Of a DNA stretch of 64,000 nt, positions 25,921-33,349 are shown one piece after another. The DNA is from DASQMT01 sp963835735 (GTDB lineage: Bacteria; Actinomycetota; Thermoleophilia; Solirubrobacterales; Solirubrobacteraceae). Each line of letters opens with the position of its first letter. Positions within the stretch are counted from its first letter, which is position 1. The stretch lies in the NCBI GenBank assembly GCA_963835735.1, contig CAWIGP010000003.1, forward strand, positions 124,001 through 188,000, given 5' to 3'. A model generated the notes under the pieces. It ran no database searches and was not told the origin of the DNA. It saw nothing but the letters and a program-made list of their open reading frames with translations. The translations under genes and the position numbers were made by a program.

Positions 25921-26526
25921 GTGACGTACGACGAGTACGAGTTCGGCTTCTCGTGGATCGCGGACGAGCCGATCACCCGCACCGCGCACGCGCTGGACAC
26001 GGGCGACGGCGTCTTCCTCGTCGACCCGGTCGACGTCCCTGAAGCGATCGAGCGGGCGCAGGCGCTCGGTCCGCCCGTGTGCGTGATCCAGCTGCTCGAC
26101 CGGCACAACCGCGATTGCGCGACGCTTGCGACGCGGCTCGGCGTGCCGCATCTCCACGTCCCCGACATCGTGCCCGGCAGCCCGTTCGAGGTCGTGCAGG
26201 TGCTGAACCTCCCGCGCTGGGTCGAGCGCGCGCTCTGGTGGCCCGAGCGGCGCGCGCTCGTGGTCGCCGAGGCGCTCGGCACCAACCCCGTCTACCGGCT
26301 CGGCGACGGAGCCGCCGGCATCCACCCGCTGCTGCGCGCCTTCCCGCCGCACGCGCTGCGCCGCTACCAGCCGGAGCACCTGCTCGTCGGTCACGGCCGG
26401 GGCGTGCACGGGCCGGCGGCGACCGCCGCGCTCGAGGACGCCTACGAGCGCTCGCGCAAGGATCTGCCGAAGCTCGTGCTCAGGCTGCCGGAGATGGCGC
26501 GTGCGGTGATCAAGCCCCGCCGCTGA
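25921..26526 (+). CDS. Metallo-beta-lactamase-fold-like protein lacking the usual metal motif
   Basis: Protein of 201 residues not firmly recognised. The start EYEFGFSWIADEPITRTAHA, the strand GVFLVDPVDVPEAIE, and near the end LLVGHGRGVHGPAA look like a shortened metallo-beta-lactamase fold of the kind used by small hydrolases. The canonical HxHxDH is absent; the equivalent region reads LLDRHNRDCATLATRL. Activity as a metal hydrolase is therefore doubtful. GTG 25921 is chosen because TAGCTT ends six bases before it; a GTG at 25915 would be directly on the -10 box. The end is rich in basic residues (RSRKDLPKLVLRLPEM). Confidence 0.6.
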   Translation: MTYDEYEFGFSWIADEPITRTAHALDTGDGVFLVDPVDVPEAIERAQALGPPVCVIQLLDRHNRDCATLATRLGVPHLHVPDIVPGSPFEVVQVLNLPRWVERALWWPERRALVVAEALGTNPVYRLGDGAAGIHPLLRAFPPHALRRYQPEHLLVGHGRGVHGPAATAALEDAYERSRKDLPKLVLRLPEMARAVIKPRR

Positions 26527-26641
26527 CGGCTCGTTCGAGCCGCCCGACGGCCCACGCGCCCGAGCGCAGGCCGAGATAGAGCGACAGCAGCGCGCTCGTC
26601 AGGAGCAACTCGCCGGTGGGGGGAGGGGCCGTGCGATCCAT
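26510..26641 (-). CDS. Small single-span membrane protein, unknown
   Basis: A short frame of 43 residues, starting at ATG 26641-26639. It has one hydrophobic helix (LLLTSALLSLYLGLRSGAWA) with a polar N-terminus (MDRTAPPPTGE) and a basic end (GRLERAVSGG). It overlaps the end of the convergent gene by 17 bases. Base composition fits coding, but the size and lack of a recognised family keep confidence low. Confidence 0.35.
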   Translation of the reverse strand: MDRTAPPPTGELLLTSALLSLYLGLRSGAWAVGRLERAVSGGA

Positions 26642-26711
26642 GGTCCTGACTGTATTCCCGGCGGGTGGGGGTGGGTACGGACCTGGGGTCGGAAACCGAC
26701 TCGACCGGATG

Positions 26712-29333
26712 TCAGCCCGTATTGCGCATCCCGGCGGCGATGCCGGTGATCGTCGCCAGCAGCGGCTCGTGCGCCTCGGCCTGTCCGGCGCGCGCCCGCG
26801 CGAGCAGCTCGACCTGCAGGTGCGAGAGCGGGTCGATCCACGGGTTGCGATGCGACAGGCGGCGCTGCAGCGCGGGCGAGTCGTCGAGCAGCGAAGGTGC
26901 GCCGGTGATCTCGAGCAGCCGGCCGACGACCTGGTCGTGCTCGCGCGCGACGTCGGGCCAGAACCGGTCGCGCAGCTCGGGCTCGACGAGCTGCAGGTAG
27001 CGCTCGGCGACACCGAGGTCGGTCTTGTACAGCGCCATCTCGAGCGTCGACAGCAGGCTGCGGAAGAACGGCCAGCGCGCTGTCATCTCGCGCTGCAGCT
27101 CGAGCGATCCCTCGGTCAGCGCCGCGCCGGCGCCGTACCACGACGGCAGCAGCAGCCGGTTCTGCGTCCACGCGAACACCCACGGGATCGCGCGCAGCGC
27201 CTCGATCCCGCCCGACGCGCGCGTGGACGGGCGCGAGCCGATGTTCAGCGACGTCAGCTCGGCGAGCGGCGTGGCCTGCTCGAAGAAGCGGGGGAAGTCG
27301 GGGTCGTCGTAAACGAGCGCGCGGTAGCGCTCGCGCGAGCGCGCCGACATCCGCTCCATCTCCGCGCGCCACGGCTCCGGAACAAGCGGCTGCTGGCGCG
27401 CCGACGCGAGCAGCACAGCGGACAGCGTCTGCTCGAGCGAGCGCACCGCCAGCTCGGGATCGCCGTAGCGGGCCGAGACCGTCTCGCCCTGCTCGGTGAT
27501 CCGGATGCGTCCGCGCAGGGACGCGCGTGGCTGGGCGAGGATCGCGCGGTGCATCCGCCCGCCGCCGCGCGACGGCGAACCGCCGCGGCCGTGGAACAGC
27601 TCCAGCTCCAACCCCGCCTCGGCCGCCTGCGCCGCGAGCCGCTCCTGCGCGACGTGCAGCGCCCACTGGCTCGACACGAAGCCCGAGTCCTTCCCCGAGT
27701 CCGAGTAGCCGAGCATGATCAGCTGTCGGTCGCCGTGGGCGCGCAGCGCGTCGCGGTAGACCGGCGTGTCGTAGAGCGTCGCCATCGTCTCGGGGGCGCC
27801 CTCGAGATCCGCCAGCGTCTCGAACAGCGGCGCGAGCCGCAGCTGCGCGCCGGCGCGGCGCGTGAGCCAGAGCGCGGCGAGCACGTCGGACGGCGACTGC
27901 GTCATCGACAGCACCAGCACCGGCACCGCGCGCTTGCCGTATGCCTCGCGCGCGAGCGCGACCGTGTCGAGCACGCGCAGCAGCTCGCCGGCCTGGCCCT
28001 CCGGGCGGCGGACCAACCCGCGCCGCTGGTCGCCGATCGCCTCCTGCAGCAGCCGCGTCCGCTCCGCTTCGCCGGCGTCGCGGTAGCCGGGGAGCAGCGT
28101 GGCGACCGCGTCGTGCACGACCGAGGCCGACTGGCGCACGTCGAGGCTCGCGACGTGGAAGCCGAAGACGTCGATCTGCAACAGCAGCCGGCGCAGGCTC
28201 GCGTGTGCGACGTGCGCGGAGCCGACGCTCTGCAGCACGAGCCAGAGGTCGTCGCGCAGCTCATCCGGGTCGCCGTAACCTGGCTCGCGCGCCAGCGGGT
28301 TGAGCATGTTGTCGAGCCGGTGCGTGATGAAGCCCAGCTTGGTGCGCAGCGGCTCGTACTCGCGGTTGGCGCGGCGCAGCACGCGCGCCGACGGCAGCTC
28401 CAGCGCGTCGCGCTCCAGCGACGCCTCCAGGGCGGGGGAGACCGGCACGCGGCGGGAGGAATGCGAGAAGTGCTGGGCGAGCAGGTCGACGCGCTCGCGC
28501 AGCATTCGCAGCGCGGTCTCGCGGTGCAGCGCGAGCGTGCGCGCGAGCGTCTCGGCGCCGACCTCGGGGTGGCCGTCCATGTCCGAGCCGGCCCACGAGC
28601 CGAACGCCAGCTCGCGCCCGTCGACGCGGACGTCGAAGCAGCGCTCGAGCTCCTCGAGCACCTCGGGGACCGCGTCGTACAGCGTCGCCTCGAAGAAGAA
28701 GAGGTTGCGGCGGACCTCGTCCTCGACCATCGGCCGCACGCGCCGCACCTCATCGGTCTGCCACCAGATCGTCAGCGCCTCGCGCAGCTCGGAGGTGAGT
28801 GCCCGCCGGCGCGAGCGCCCGATCCGCGGGTCGTCGAGCCGGTCAAGCAGCTTGGCGACGTGGACCTGGTGGTCGAGCACCGAGCGGCGGGTGGCCTCGG
28901 TCGGGTGCGCGGTCAGGACGAGCTCGACGTGCAGGCTGCGCAGCGCGGCGGCGAGGTCGGCGCCGTCGGCGCGCAGCAGGTCGGCGGCCTCCATCAGTGA
29001 CTCCCGCTGGCGCACGCCGGTCGCGTCGTAGTGGCGCCTCCTGCGCACGCGCTCGCGCTCTTCGGCGATGTTCGCGAGCTGGAGCTGGAGCGCGCACGCG
29101 CGGATGCACGGCTCGACCTCCTCCTGCGGCAGCCCGCGCACGAGCTCGCCGAGCGCGGCGCCCGCGCTCGCGTCCCCATTGCGGACGTCGGCGGCCGACT
29201 CGTGCAGCCAGCGCACGGTGCGGGCGAACCCCTCGCCGGACTGCTCGACGAGCACGTCGTGTAGGACGGAGGAGAGAAGCTCGGAGTCGCGCGCGAGCGC
29301 GTCTTGTGTTGCGGCCTCGGTGGCGACTGACAT
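26712..29333 (-). CDS. ppc: Phosphoenolpyruvate carboxylase
   Basis: Cytosolic enzyme of 873 residues making oxaloacetate from PEP and bicarbonate to refill the TCA cycle. Catalytic motifs are VLTAHPTEATRRS (essential His, about residue 140), GSDMDGHPEV, MLGYSDSGKDSG, FHGRGGSPSRGGG (about residue 545) and IPWVFAWTQNR. The C-terminus ends MRNTG, close to the canonical QNTG end needed for activity. ATG 29333-29331 (MSVATEAATQ) is used; the frame is open further upstream, but that would cross the repeat array. The 110 bases before the start lead directly into the palindrome array, which may affect its expression. Confidence 0.95.
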   Translation of the reverse strand: MSVATEAATQDALARDSELLSSVLHDVLVEQSGEGFARTVRWLHESAADVRNGDASAGAALGELVRGLPQEEVEPCIRACALQLQLANIAEERERVRRRRHYDATGVRQRESLMEAADLLRADGADLAAALRSLHVELVLTAHPTEATRRSVLDHQVHVAKLLDRLDDPRIGRSRRRALTSELREALTIWWQTDEVRRVRPMVEDEVRRNLFFFEATLYDAVPEVLEELERCFDVRVDGRELAFGSWAGSDMDGHPEVGAETLARTLALHRETALRMLRERVDLLAQHFSHSSRRVPVSPALEASLERDALELPSARVLRRANREYEPLRTKLGFITHRLDNMLNPLAREPGYGDPDELRDDLWLVLQSVGSAHVAHASLRRLLLQIDVFGFHVASLDVRQSASVVHDAVATLLPGYRDAGEAERTRLLQEAIGDQRRGLVRRPEGQAGELLRVLDTVALAREAYGKRAVPVLVLSMTQSPSDVLAALWLTRRAGAQLRLAPLFETLADLEGAPETMATLYDTPVYRDALRAHGDRQLIMLGYSDSGKDSGFVSSQWALHVAQERLAAQAAEAGLELELFHGRGGSPSRGGGRMHRAILAQPRASLRGRIRITEQGETVSARYGDPELAVRSLEQTLSAVLLASARQQPLVPEPWRAEMERMSARSRERYRALVYDDPDFPRFFEQATPLAELTSLNIGSRPSTRASGGIEALRAIPWVFAWTQNRLLLPSWYGAGAALTEGSLELQREMTARWPFFRSLLSTLEMALYKTDLGVAERYLQLVEPELRDRFWPDVAREHDQVVGRLLEITGAPSLLDDSPALQRRLSHRNPWIDPLSHLQVELLARARAGQAEAHEPLLATITGIAAGMRNTG

Positions 29334-29442
29334 CGGGTGTTCGAGTGTGCCAGGTTGGTGCGCCGGCGCCCGCGGTGCTGCCGGCGTGTGTGTACTGCGG
29401 CATTGAAGGAGGGGGATCGGGTCTGGTCGCGGCTCGCGAGAG

Positions 29443-29675
29443 CGACCAAAACGTCGAGATCGCGTCACGATCGCACTGCGTCTCGACGTTGTGGTCGGAT
29501 AGCAGCCAAAACGTCGAGCACCTCCCGCGATCGGCGCCCCGATCGACGTTTTGGTCGTTCCGGTCCGCAAAACGTCGAGCTCCCGGCCGGCTTGCCGGCC
29601 CACCCGACGTTATGCGGCCACCAGCCGCAAAACGTCGCGCGGCTCCGCCACGAGCCGCGCGCTCGACGTTTGCGG
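29443..29675. repeat. Array of four ~50-base palindromes with period about 60 bases
   Basis: Four stem-loops begin at 29443, 29506, 29565 and 29625 (spacing 63, 59, 60). Each has outer arms built on AAAACGTCG / CGACGTT: CGACCAAAACGTCGAGA with its inverted copy at 29481-29497; CCAAAACGTCGA at 29506-29517 and 29543-29554; CCGCAAAACGTCG with its copy at 29605-29617; and the same at 29625 and 29664-29675. Inner loops differ in sequence, and copies 3 and 4 contain secondary stems. Gaps between units are only 7-10 bases. No coding frame is credible here. The array lies 110 bases before ppc. Confidence 0.85.
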
Positions 29676-29700
29676 CCACGCCGAACCCGCTCCCCTCACT

Positions 29701-29997
29701 GCCCGCCGTACCCCAGCGGCGGCGCCCAGCGGGCGTGCCGCGCCTACGCGAGCGGTGGCGCCGAGCGGGGCGTGCCGCGCCTACGCGAGCGGTGGCGCCG
29801 AGCGGGGCGTGCCGCGCCTACGCGAGCGGTGGCGCCGAGCGGGGCGTGCCGCGCCTACGCGAGCGGTGGCGCCGAGCGGGGCGTGCCGCGCCTACGCGAG
29901 CGGTGGCGCCGAGCGGGGCGTGCCGCGCCTACACGAGCCGGTGGCGCCCAGCGGGGCGTGCCGTGCCTATACGAGCCGGCGGCGCCCAGCCGGGCGC
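29701..29997. repeat. 37-base tandem repeat array (five identical units plus three variants)
   Basis: Five identical 37-base units occupy 29737-29921. A divergent 36-base copy precedes them (29701-29736) and two divergent 38-base copies follow (29922-29959 and 29960-29997). The repeat continues into the last 8-13 bases of the MocR gene, whose TAG stop at 30005-30007 corresponds to the TAG of each unit read on the minus strand. Each unit contains GGCGCC. Because 37 is not a multiple of three, every reading frame cycles, so this is not protein-coding. Exact identity points to recent expansion. Confidence 0.9.
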
Positions 29998-30004
29998 GCC
30001 GCGC

Positions 30005-31456
30005 CTACAACCCCGCGTCCCGCAACGCCGCCGCCAACCCGGCGACCGCCGCGTCCACGCCGGCCGTCGGCACGCGCCCGTACCCGAGCACCAACCGCGT
30101 CGGGCCGCGCGGCACGAGCGCGTGCCGCCGCGCCCCGAGGTCGTCCGCCACCACCCCGTGCGCGGCGTTCGCCTTGCGCAGGCGCACCGGGTCGAGCGCG
30201 ACCGGCAGCGCGAGTACGAGGTGCACTCCGGCCGCGGCACCCTCGATCCGCCCCTCCGGCACCTCGCGCGCGAGCGCGGCGACGAGCCGGTCGCGCCGCT
30301 CGGCGTACGTGCGCCGCACGCGACGCAGATGACGGTCGTGCTCGCCCGAGGCGATCAGGTGCGCCAGCGCGAGCTGGTCGAGCGCGGGCGAGCCGGAGTC
30401 GGCTGCGAGCTTCGCGGTCGCCACCGCGGGGGCGAGCGCAGCGGGGGCGAGGATCCAGCCGAGCCGCAGCGCGGGCGCGAGCGTCTTGGACGCCGTCCCG
30501 ACGTACACGACGCGCGCGGGATCGAGCCCCTGCAGCGCGGCGAGCGGACGGCGGTCGTAGCGGAACTCCGCGTCGTAGTCGTCCTCGATCACGATCCGGT
30601 CGCCGTCGTGCGCCCAGGCCAGCAGTGCGTGGCGGCGCTCGGGGCCCATCACCGCGCCGGTCGGGAACTGGTGGCTGGGGGTGACGACGACCGCGTCCGC
30701 GCCGGACGCGGCGAGCGCATCCACGCGCAGCCCTTCGCCGTCGAGCGGCACCGGCGCGGTCTCGAGCCCGGCGTGCGCGGCGGCGTCCCAGTGGTCGCTC
30801 AGCGACGGGTCCTCGAGCGCGACGCGGCGGGCGCCGCGCTCCGCGAGCGCCGAGAACAGAAGCCCCACGGCCTGGCTGTAACCCGCGCACACGACGATGC
30901 CTGCGGGATCGGCGGCCGTGCCGCGCACGCGGCCGAGGTAGCCCGCGAGCGCCTCGCGCAGCGCACGGCTGCCGAAGCCGCTGCCGTAGTCGAGCTCGGC
31001 GTCGGGCGCCTCGGCCGCGGCGTGCGCGACCGCGCGCGCCCACTCGCGGCGGGGGAAGAGCGAAACGTCCGGCGTCGTCGGCGTGAAGTCGAAGCGCACG
31101 GCCGCGCGCCGTGGCGGCTCGGCGCGCACGGGCTCGGCGGCGGGAGCGGCGGCGACGACGGTGCCGGCGCCGCGGCGCGCGGCGAGCCAGCCCTCCGCGC
31201 TGAGCTGCTCGTAGGCGTCGGTGACGACGCCGCGCGAGACGCCGAGCTGCGCCGCGAGCGCCCGCGACGCGGGCAGCCGCACGCCGGTTCGCAGCCGGCC
31301 GCCGCGGATCGCGTCGCGCAGCTCGCCGGCGAGCTGCCGCCGCAGCGGCTCCGCCGCGGCGTGGTCGAGCGCGATCAGCAGGCCCGCCTCCTCGCCGCCT
31401 GCCGCCTCGTCGCCCGCGGCCGCTACGTCCCCTGCGCCCTTGTCCCGCGTTGCCAT
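30005..31456 (-). CDS. MocR/PdxR-type GntR regulator with aminotransferase-fold domain
   Basis: PLP-dependent transcription factor of 483 residues. The N-terminal GntR winged helix (about 25-100) shows LRRQLAGELRDAIRGGRLR, LPASRALAAQLGVSRGVV and YEQLSAEGWLAARRGAGT. The class I aminotransferase-fold domain (about 115-480) includes VVCAGYSQAV, TPSHQFPTGAVM, VIEDDYDAEFRYD and the PLP lysine in GTASKTLAPALRLGW. It is divergent from a flavin-binding protein of the pyridoxamine phosphate oxidase fold, with two direct repeats between them. A PdxR-like role in vitamin B6 control is plausible but not proven. Confidence 0.9.
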   Translation of the reverse strand: MATRDKGAGDVAAAGDEAAGGEEAGLLIALDHAAAEPLRRQLAGELRDAIRGGRLRTGVRLPASRALAAQLGVSRGVVTDAYEQLSAEGWLAARRGAGTVVAAAPAAEPVRAEPPRRAAVRFDFTPTTPDVSLFPRREWARAVAHAAAEAPDAELDYGSGFGSRALREALAGYLGRVRGTAADPAGIVVCAGYSQAVGLLFSALAERGARRVALEDPSLSDHWDAAAHAGLETAPVPLDGEGLRVDALAASGADAVVVTPSHQFPTGAVMGPERRHALLAWAHDGDRIVIEDDYDAEFRYDRRPLAALQGLDPARVVYVGTASKTLAPALRLGWILAPAALAPAVATAKLAADSGSPALDQLALAHLIASGEHDRHLRRVRRTYAERRDRLVAALAREVPEGRIEGAAAGVHLVLALPVALDPVRLRKANAAHGVVADDLGARRHALVPRGPTRLVLGYGRVPTAGVDAAVAGLAAALRDAGL

Positions 31457-31466
31457 CCTCCAATGA

Positions 31467-31499
31467 TTGGCCCTACGGACGGCGCCGTCAATGGCCCTG
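31467..31499. promoter_or_regulatory. Direct repeat, candidate MocR operator
   Basis: ATTGGCCCT (31467-31475) and AATGGCCCT (31491-31499) are near-identical direct repeats 24 bases apart between the divergent MocR and flavin-binding genes. MocR dimers are known to bind direct repeats in divergent promoters, so this is the best candidate site. Confidence 0.5.
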
Positions 31500-31533
31500 G
31501 ACCAAGGACCACTTGGCGCCGATCCTTCGGGCT

Positions 31534-32211
31534 GTGAGCTCCCCGGCCGCAGCCCGCAGCCGCACCGCCGCGCCGTCCGAGCGCGTGCGCGTCCGCCGCG
31601 TGCACGACAAGGCGTCGTACGCCGGCGACGACGTCAAGGCCATCCTCGACGAGGCGCTCGTGGCGCACCTCGGCTTCGCCCACGAAGGCCAGCCGTTCGT
31701 GATCCCCACGCTGCACGCGCGGCTCGACGACGAGGTGTACGTGCACGGCTCCTCCGCCAGCCGGACGCTGCGCGCGCTCGGCGGCGCGCTGCCCGCGTGC
31801 CTCACGGTGACGCTGCTCGACGGGCTCGTGTTCGCGCGCTCGGTGTTCGAGATGAGCGCCAACTACCGCTCGGTCGTCGTGCTCGGCGAGGCCCGCGCCG
31901 TCAAGGACCGCGACGAGAAGCTGCGCGCCCTGCACGCCTTCTCCGACCAGGTCATGCCCGGTCGCTGGGACGAGGTGCGCAAGCCGACGCGGCAGGAGCT
32001 CAAGGCGACCGCGGTGCTCGCGCTGTCGCTCACCGAGGCGTCCGCGAAGATCTCGGCCGGCGGCCCCGACGACGGCGAGACCGAGGACGGCGAACTGCCC
32101 GTGTGGGCCGGCCACGTCCCGCTCCGGCTCGTGGCCGGAGAGCCGATCCCATGCCCGCACCTGCGCCCGGACATCCGCGTCCCGGCGGACATCGCGAACT
32201 ACGCGCGCTGA
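31534..32211 (+). CDS. Pyridoxamine 5'-phosphate oxidase-family FMN-binding protein
   Basis: Protein of 225 residues with the split-barrel flavin-binding fold. Family sequences include VRRVHDKASYAGDDVKAILD, VAHLGFAHEGQPFVIPTLHA, DEVYVHGSSASRTLRAL and SVVVLGEARAVKDRDEKLRA. These match the flavin-nucleotide-binding subgroup (Pyridox_oxase_2), whose members are mostly not true PdxH enzymes. GTG 31534 is used because the frame upstream covers the operator region. It is likely regulated by the divergent MocR protein. The substrate, and whether FMN or F420 is bound, cannot be told from the sequence. It overlaps the convergent DUF385-like gene by 13 bases. Confidence 0.8.
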   Translation: MSSPAAARSRTAAPSERVRVRRVHDKASYAGDDVKAILDEALVAHLGFAHEGQPFVIPTLHARLDDEVYVHGSSASRTLRALGGALPACLTVTLLDGLVFARSVFEMSANYRSVVVLGEARAVKDRDEKLRALHAFSDQVMPGRWDEVRKPTRQELKATAVLALSLTEASAKISAGGPDDGETEDGELPVWAGHVPLRLVAGEPIPCPHLRPDIRVPADIANYAR

Positions 32212-32582
32212 CCCAGCTCGGCGACGAGCACCGGCAGGCTGCGCCCAAACGACCGCACGCCCGGCGGCAGCGGCGCGGACCCGTCGCGCACGATCCGCAC
32301 CGACGCGAACCGCTCCCGGCGCCCGCGCCGGATCACCTCGCCGCCGTCGGCGGCGACCACGTTGCGCACCCATTGCGCGGCGGCGCCGTAGTACAGGACC
32401 ACGCAGAGCGTCGAGCCAGAGCGCCAGGCGAGCACCGGCGTGCGGTACTCGGTCCCCGAGCGCCGGCCGCGATGGACGATCACCGCCCCAGGCGGAATCC
32501 ACGGCGCCAGCCGCCCCGTGACCGGGTTGACCACGCGCTTGTTGACCTCGGGCAGCCACGACGGCATGAGCGACTCGCGCAT
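32199..32582 (-). CDS. Deazaflavin (F420)-dependent nitroreductase family protein
   Basis: Protein of 127 residues of the DUF385/Ddn split-barrel family found mainly in actinobacteria that make coenzyme F420. Motifs are NKRVVNPVTGRLAPWIPP, VIVHRGRRSGTEYRTPVLAW, LYYGAAAQWVRNVVAADGG and FASVRIVRDG. The family's members reduce various substrates with reduced F420; the substrate here is unknown. Start ATG 32582 (MRESLMPSWLPEV) or the internal Met at residue 6 are both possible. It suggests that the organism makes F420, but no F420 biosynthesis gene is in this window. Confidence 0.8.
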   Translation of the reverse strand: MRESLMPSWLPEVNKRVVNPVTGRLAPWIPPGAVIVHRGRRSGTEYRTPVLAWRSGSTLCVVLYYGAAAQWVRNVVAADGGEVIRRGRRERFASVRIVRDGSAPLPPGVRSFGRSLPVLVAELGQRA

Positions 32583-32685
32583 GACGACATCATCGCGCCT
32601 CGCGGCGCTCGCTCGCGCACGGCCGTAAGGAGCGGGTTTCCGGAGTCCTGGGGCGGGCAGTTAGGGTCTCGCACGGAGCAGCAAA

Positions 32686-33228
32686 TTGCCCGGCCGTTTC
32701 CCCCCATCGGCCCGGTTGGCATTGCCGGCCCTGGTCGCCGCGATCGCGGTGGACGGAACGGCGACGGCGGCCGTCGACCCCCCGAACTGTCCACCCGGCG
32801 CGAGCGACCGGGCAGCGATCGTCTGCGAGATCAACGCCGCGCGCGCGGAGGCCGGGCGCGGGACGGTGCGCAGCCGCCCGGCCCTTGTCGAAGCCGCCCG
32901 CGCGCACTCGTCCGACATGGTTCAGCGGAACTACTTCGCGCACGAGAGCCCGGAGGGGGCGGGACCCGCCGACCGCGCGCGGCGCGCCGGGTACATGCGC
33001 AACACCGACGAGTGGCAGGTCGGCGAGGTGCTGCTGTGGTCGCGCGGGGAGCCGTTGACGGCGGCGCGCGCCGTCGAGCTGTGGCTCGACAGCCCGGCCC
33101 ACAAGCACATCCTGCTCGCGCGCCGCTACCGCGAGGTTGGCGTCGGCCCGGTCGCCGGCGCGCCGATGGGAGATCCCGGCCGGCAGCCCGCCACGACCGT
33201 CACCGCCGTGTTCGGGCGAAGGAGATGA
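32686..33228 (+). CDS. Secreted CAP/SCP domain protein
   Basis: Protein of 180 residues starting at TTG 32686. A signal peptide (SARLALPALVAAIAVDGTAT then AAVDPP) precedes a CAP (SCP/PR1) domain with CEINAARAEAGRG, ALVEAARAHSSDMVQRNYFA, HESPEGAG and WLDSPAHKHILLARRYREVG. The conserved His of HSSDM, Glu of HESPEG and the SPAHKHIL motif form the putative cavity residues. Two Cys after the signal (CPPGASDRAAIVC) may pair. Function of bacterial members is mostly unknown. A TAGGGT lies 30 bases upstream. Its 3' end overlaps the small minus-strand gene. Confidence 0.85.
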   Translation: MPGRFPPSARLALPALVAAIAVDGTATAAVDPPNCPPGASDRAAIVCEINAARAEAGRGTVRSRPALVEAARAHSSDMVQRNYFAHESPEGAGPADRARRAGYMRNTDEWQVGEVLLWSRGEPLTAARAVELWLDSPAHKHILLARRYREVGVGPVAGAPMGDPGRQPATTVTAVFGRRR

Positions 33229-33322
33229 GCCGGCGCGCGAGCAGCTCGGCCCAGTCCGCGATGCCCGCCCACAGGTGGCCGAGCGGGCCGGTGACGAGCC
33301 ATGCCGCGAGCCGGGAGCGCAT
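33200..33322 (-). CDS. Small conserved-looking membrane-associated protein (40 aa)
   Basis: A 40-residue frame beginning MRSRLAAWLVTGPLGHLWAG, continuing IADWAELLARRLISF and ending ARTRR. It has one amphipathic to hydrophobic helix, flanked by Arg. TACCGT (33329-33334, minus strand) ends six bases before the ATG, the same leaderless arrangement as in neighbours, which supports expression. It overlaps the end of the CAP gene by 29 bases and is divergent from tig. I recall similar short actinobacterial proteins, but a named family cannot be assigned. Confidence 0.55.
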   Translation of the reverse strand: MRSRLAAWLVTGPLGHLWAGIADWAELLARRLISFARTRR

Positions 33323-33328
33323 GTAGCG

Positions 33329-33338
33329 ACGGTATCGT
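33329..33338. promoter_or_regulatory. Overlapping divergent -10 elements (bidirectional promoter)
   Basis: ACGGTATCGT contains TACCGT on the minus strand (33329-33334) and TATCGT on the plus strand (33333-33338), sharing the same TA step. The minus element serves the 40-residue protein (six-base spacer). The plus element serves tig, which also has GGAGG at 33339-33343. Confidence 0.45.
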
Positions 33339-33349
33339 GGAGGCCGCCC

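Noticed and set aside
29443..29675. CRISPR array or integron attC sites
   Set aside because: The conserved parts are the inverted arms of each unit, not one direct repeat with unique spacers. The arms do not fit the RYYYAAC/GTTRRRY pattern of attC and no integrase is present.
29701..29997. CRISPR array
   Set aside because: Units follow each other directly without spacers, and no cas gene is nearby. It is a plain tandem repeat.
29551..30684. Long plus-strand frames encoding repetitive Arg/Ala peptides across the tandem array
   Set aside because: The 37-base period changes frame at each unit and the frames run antisense to mocR. They are by-products of stop-poor GC-rich DNA.
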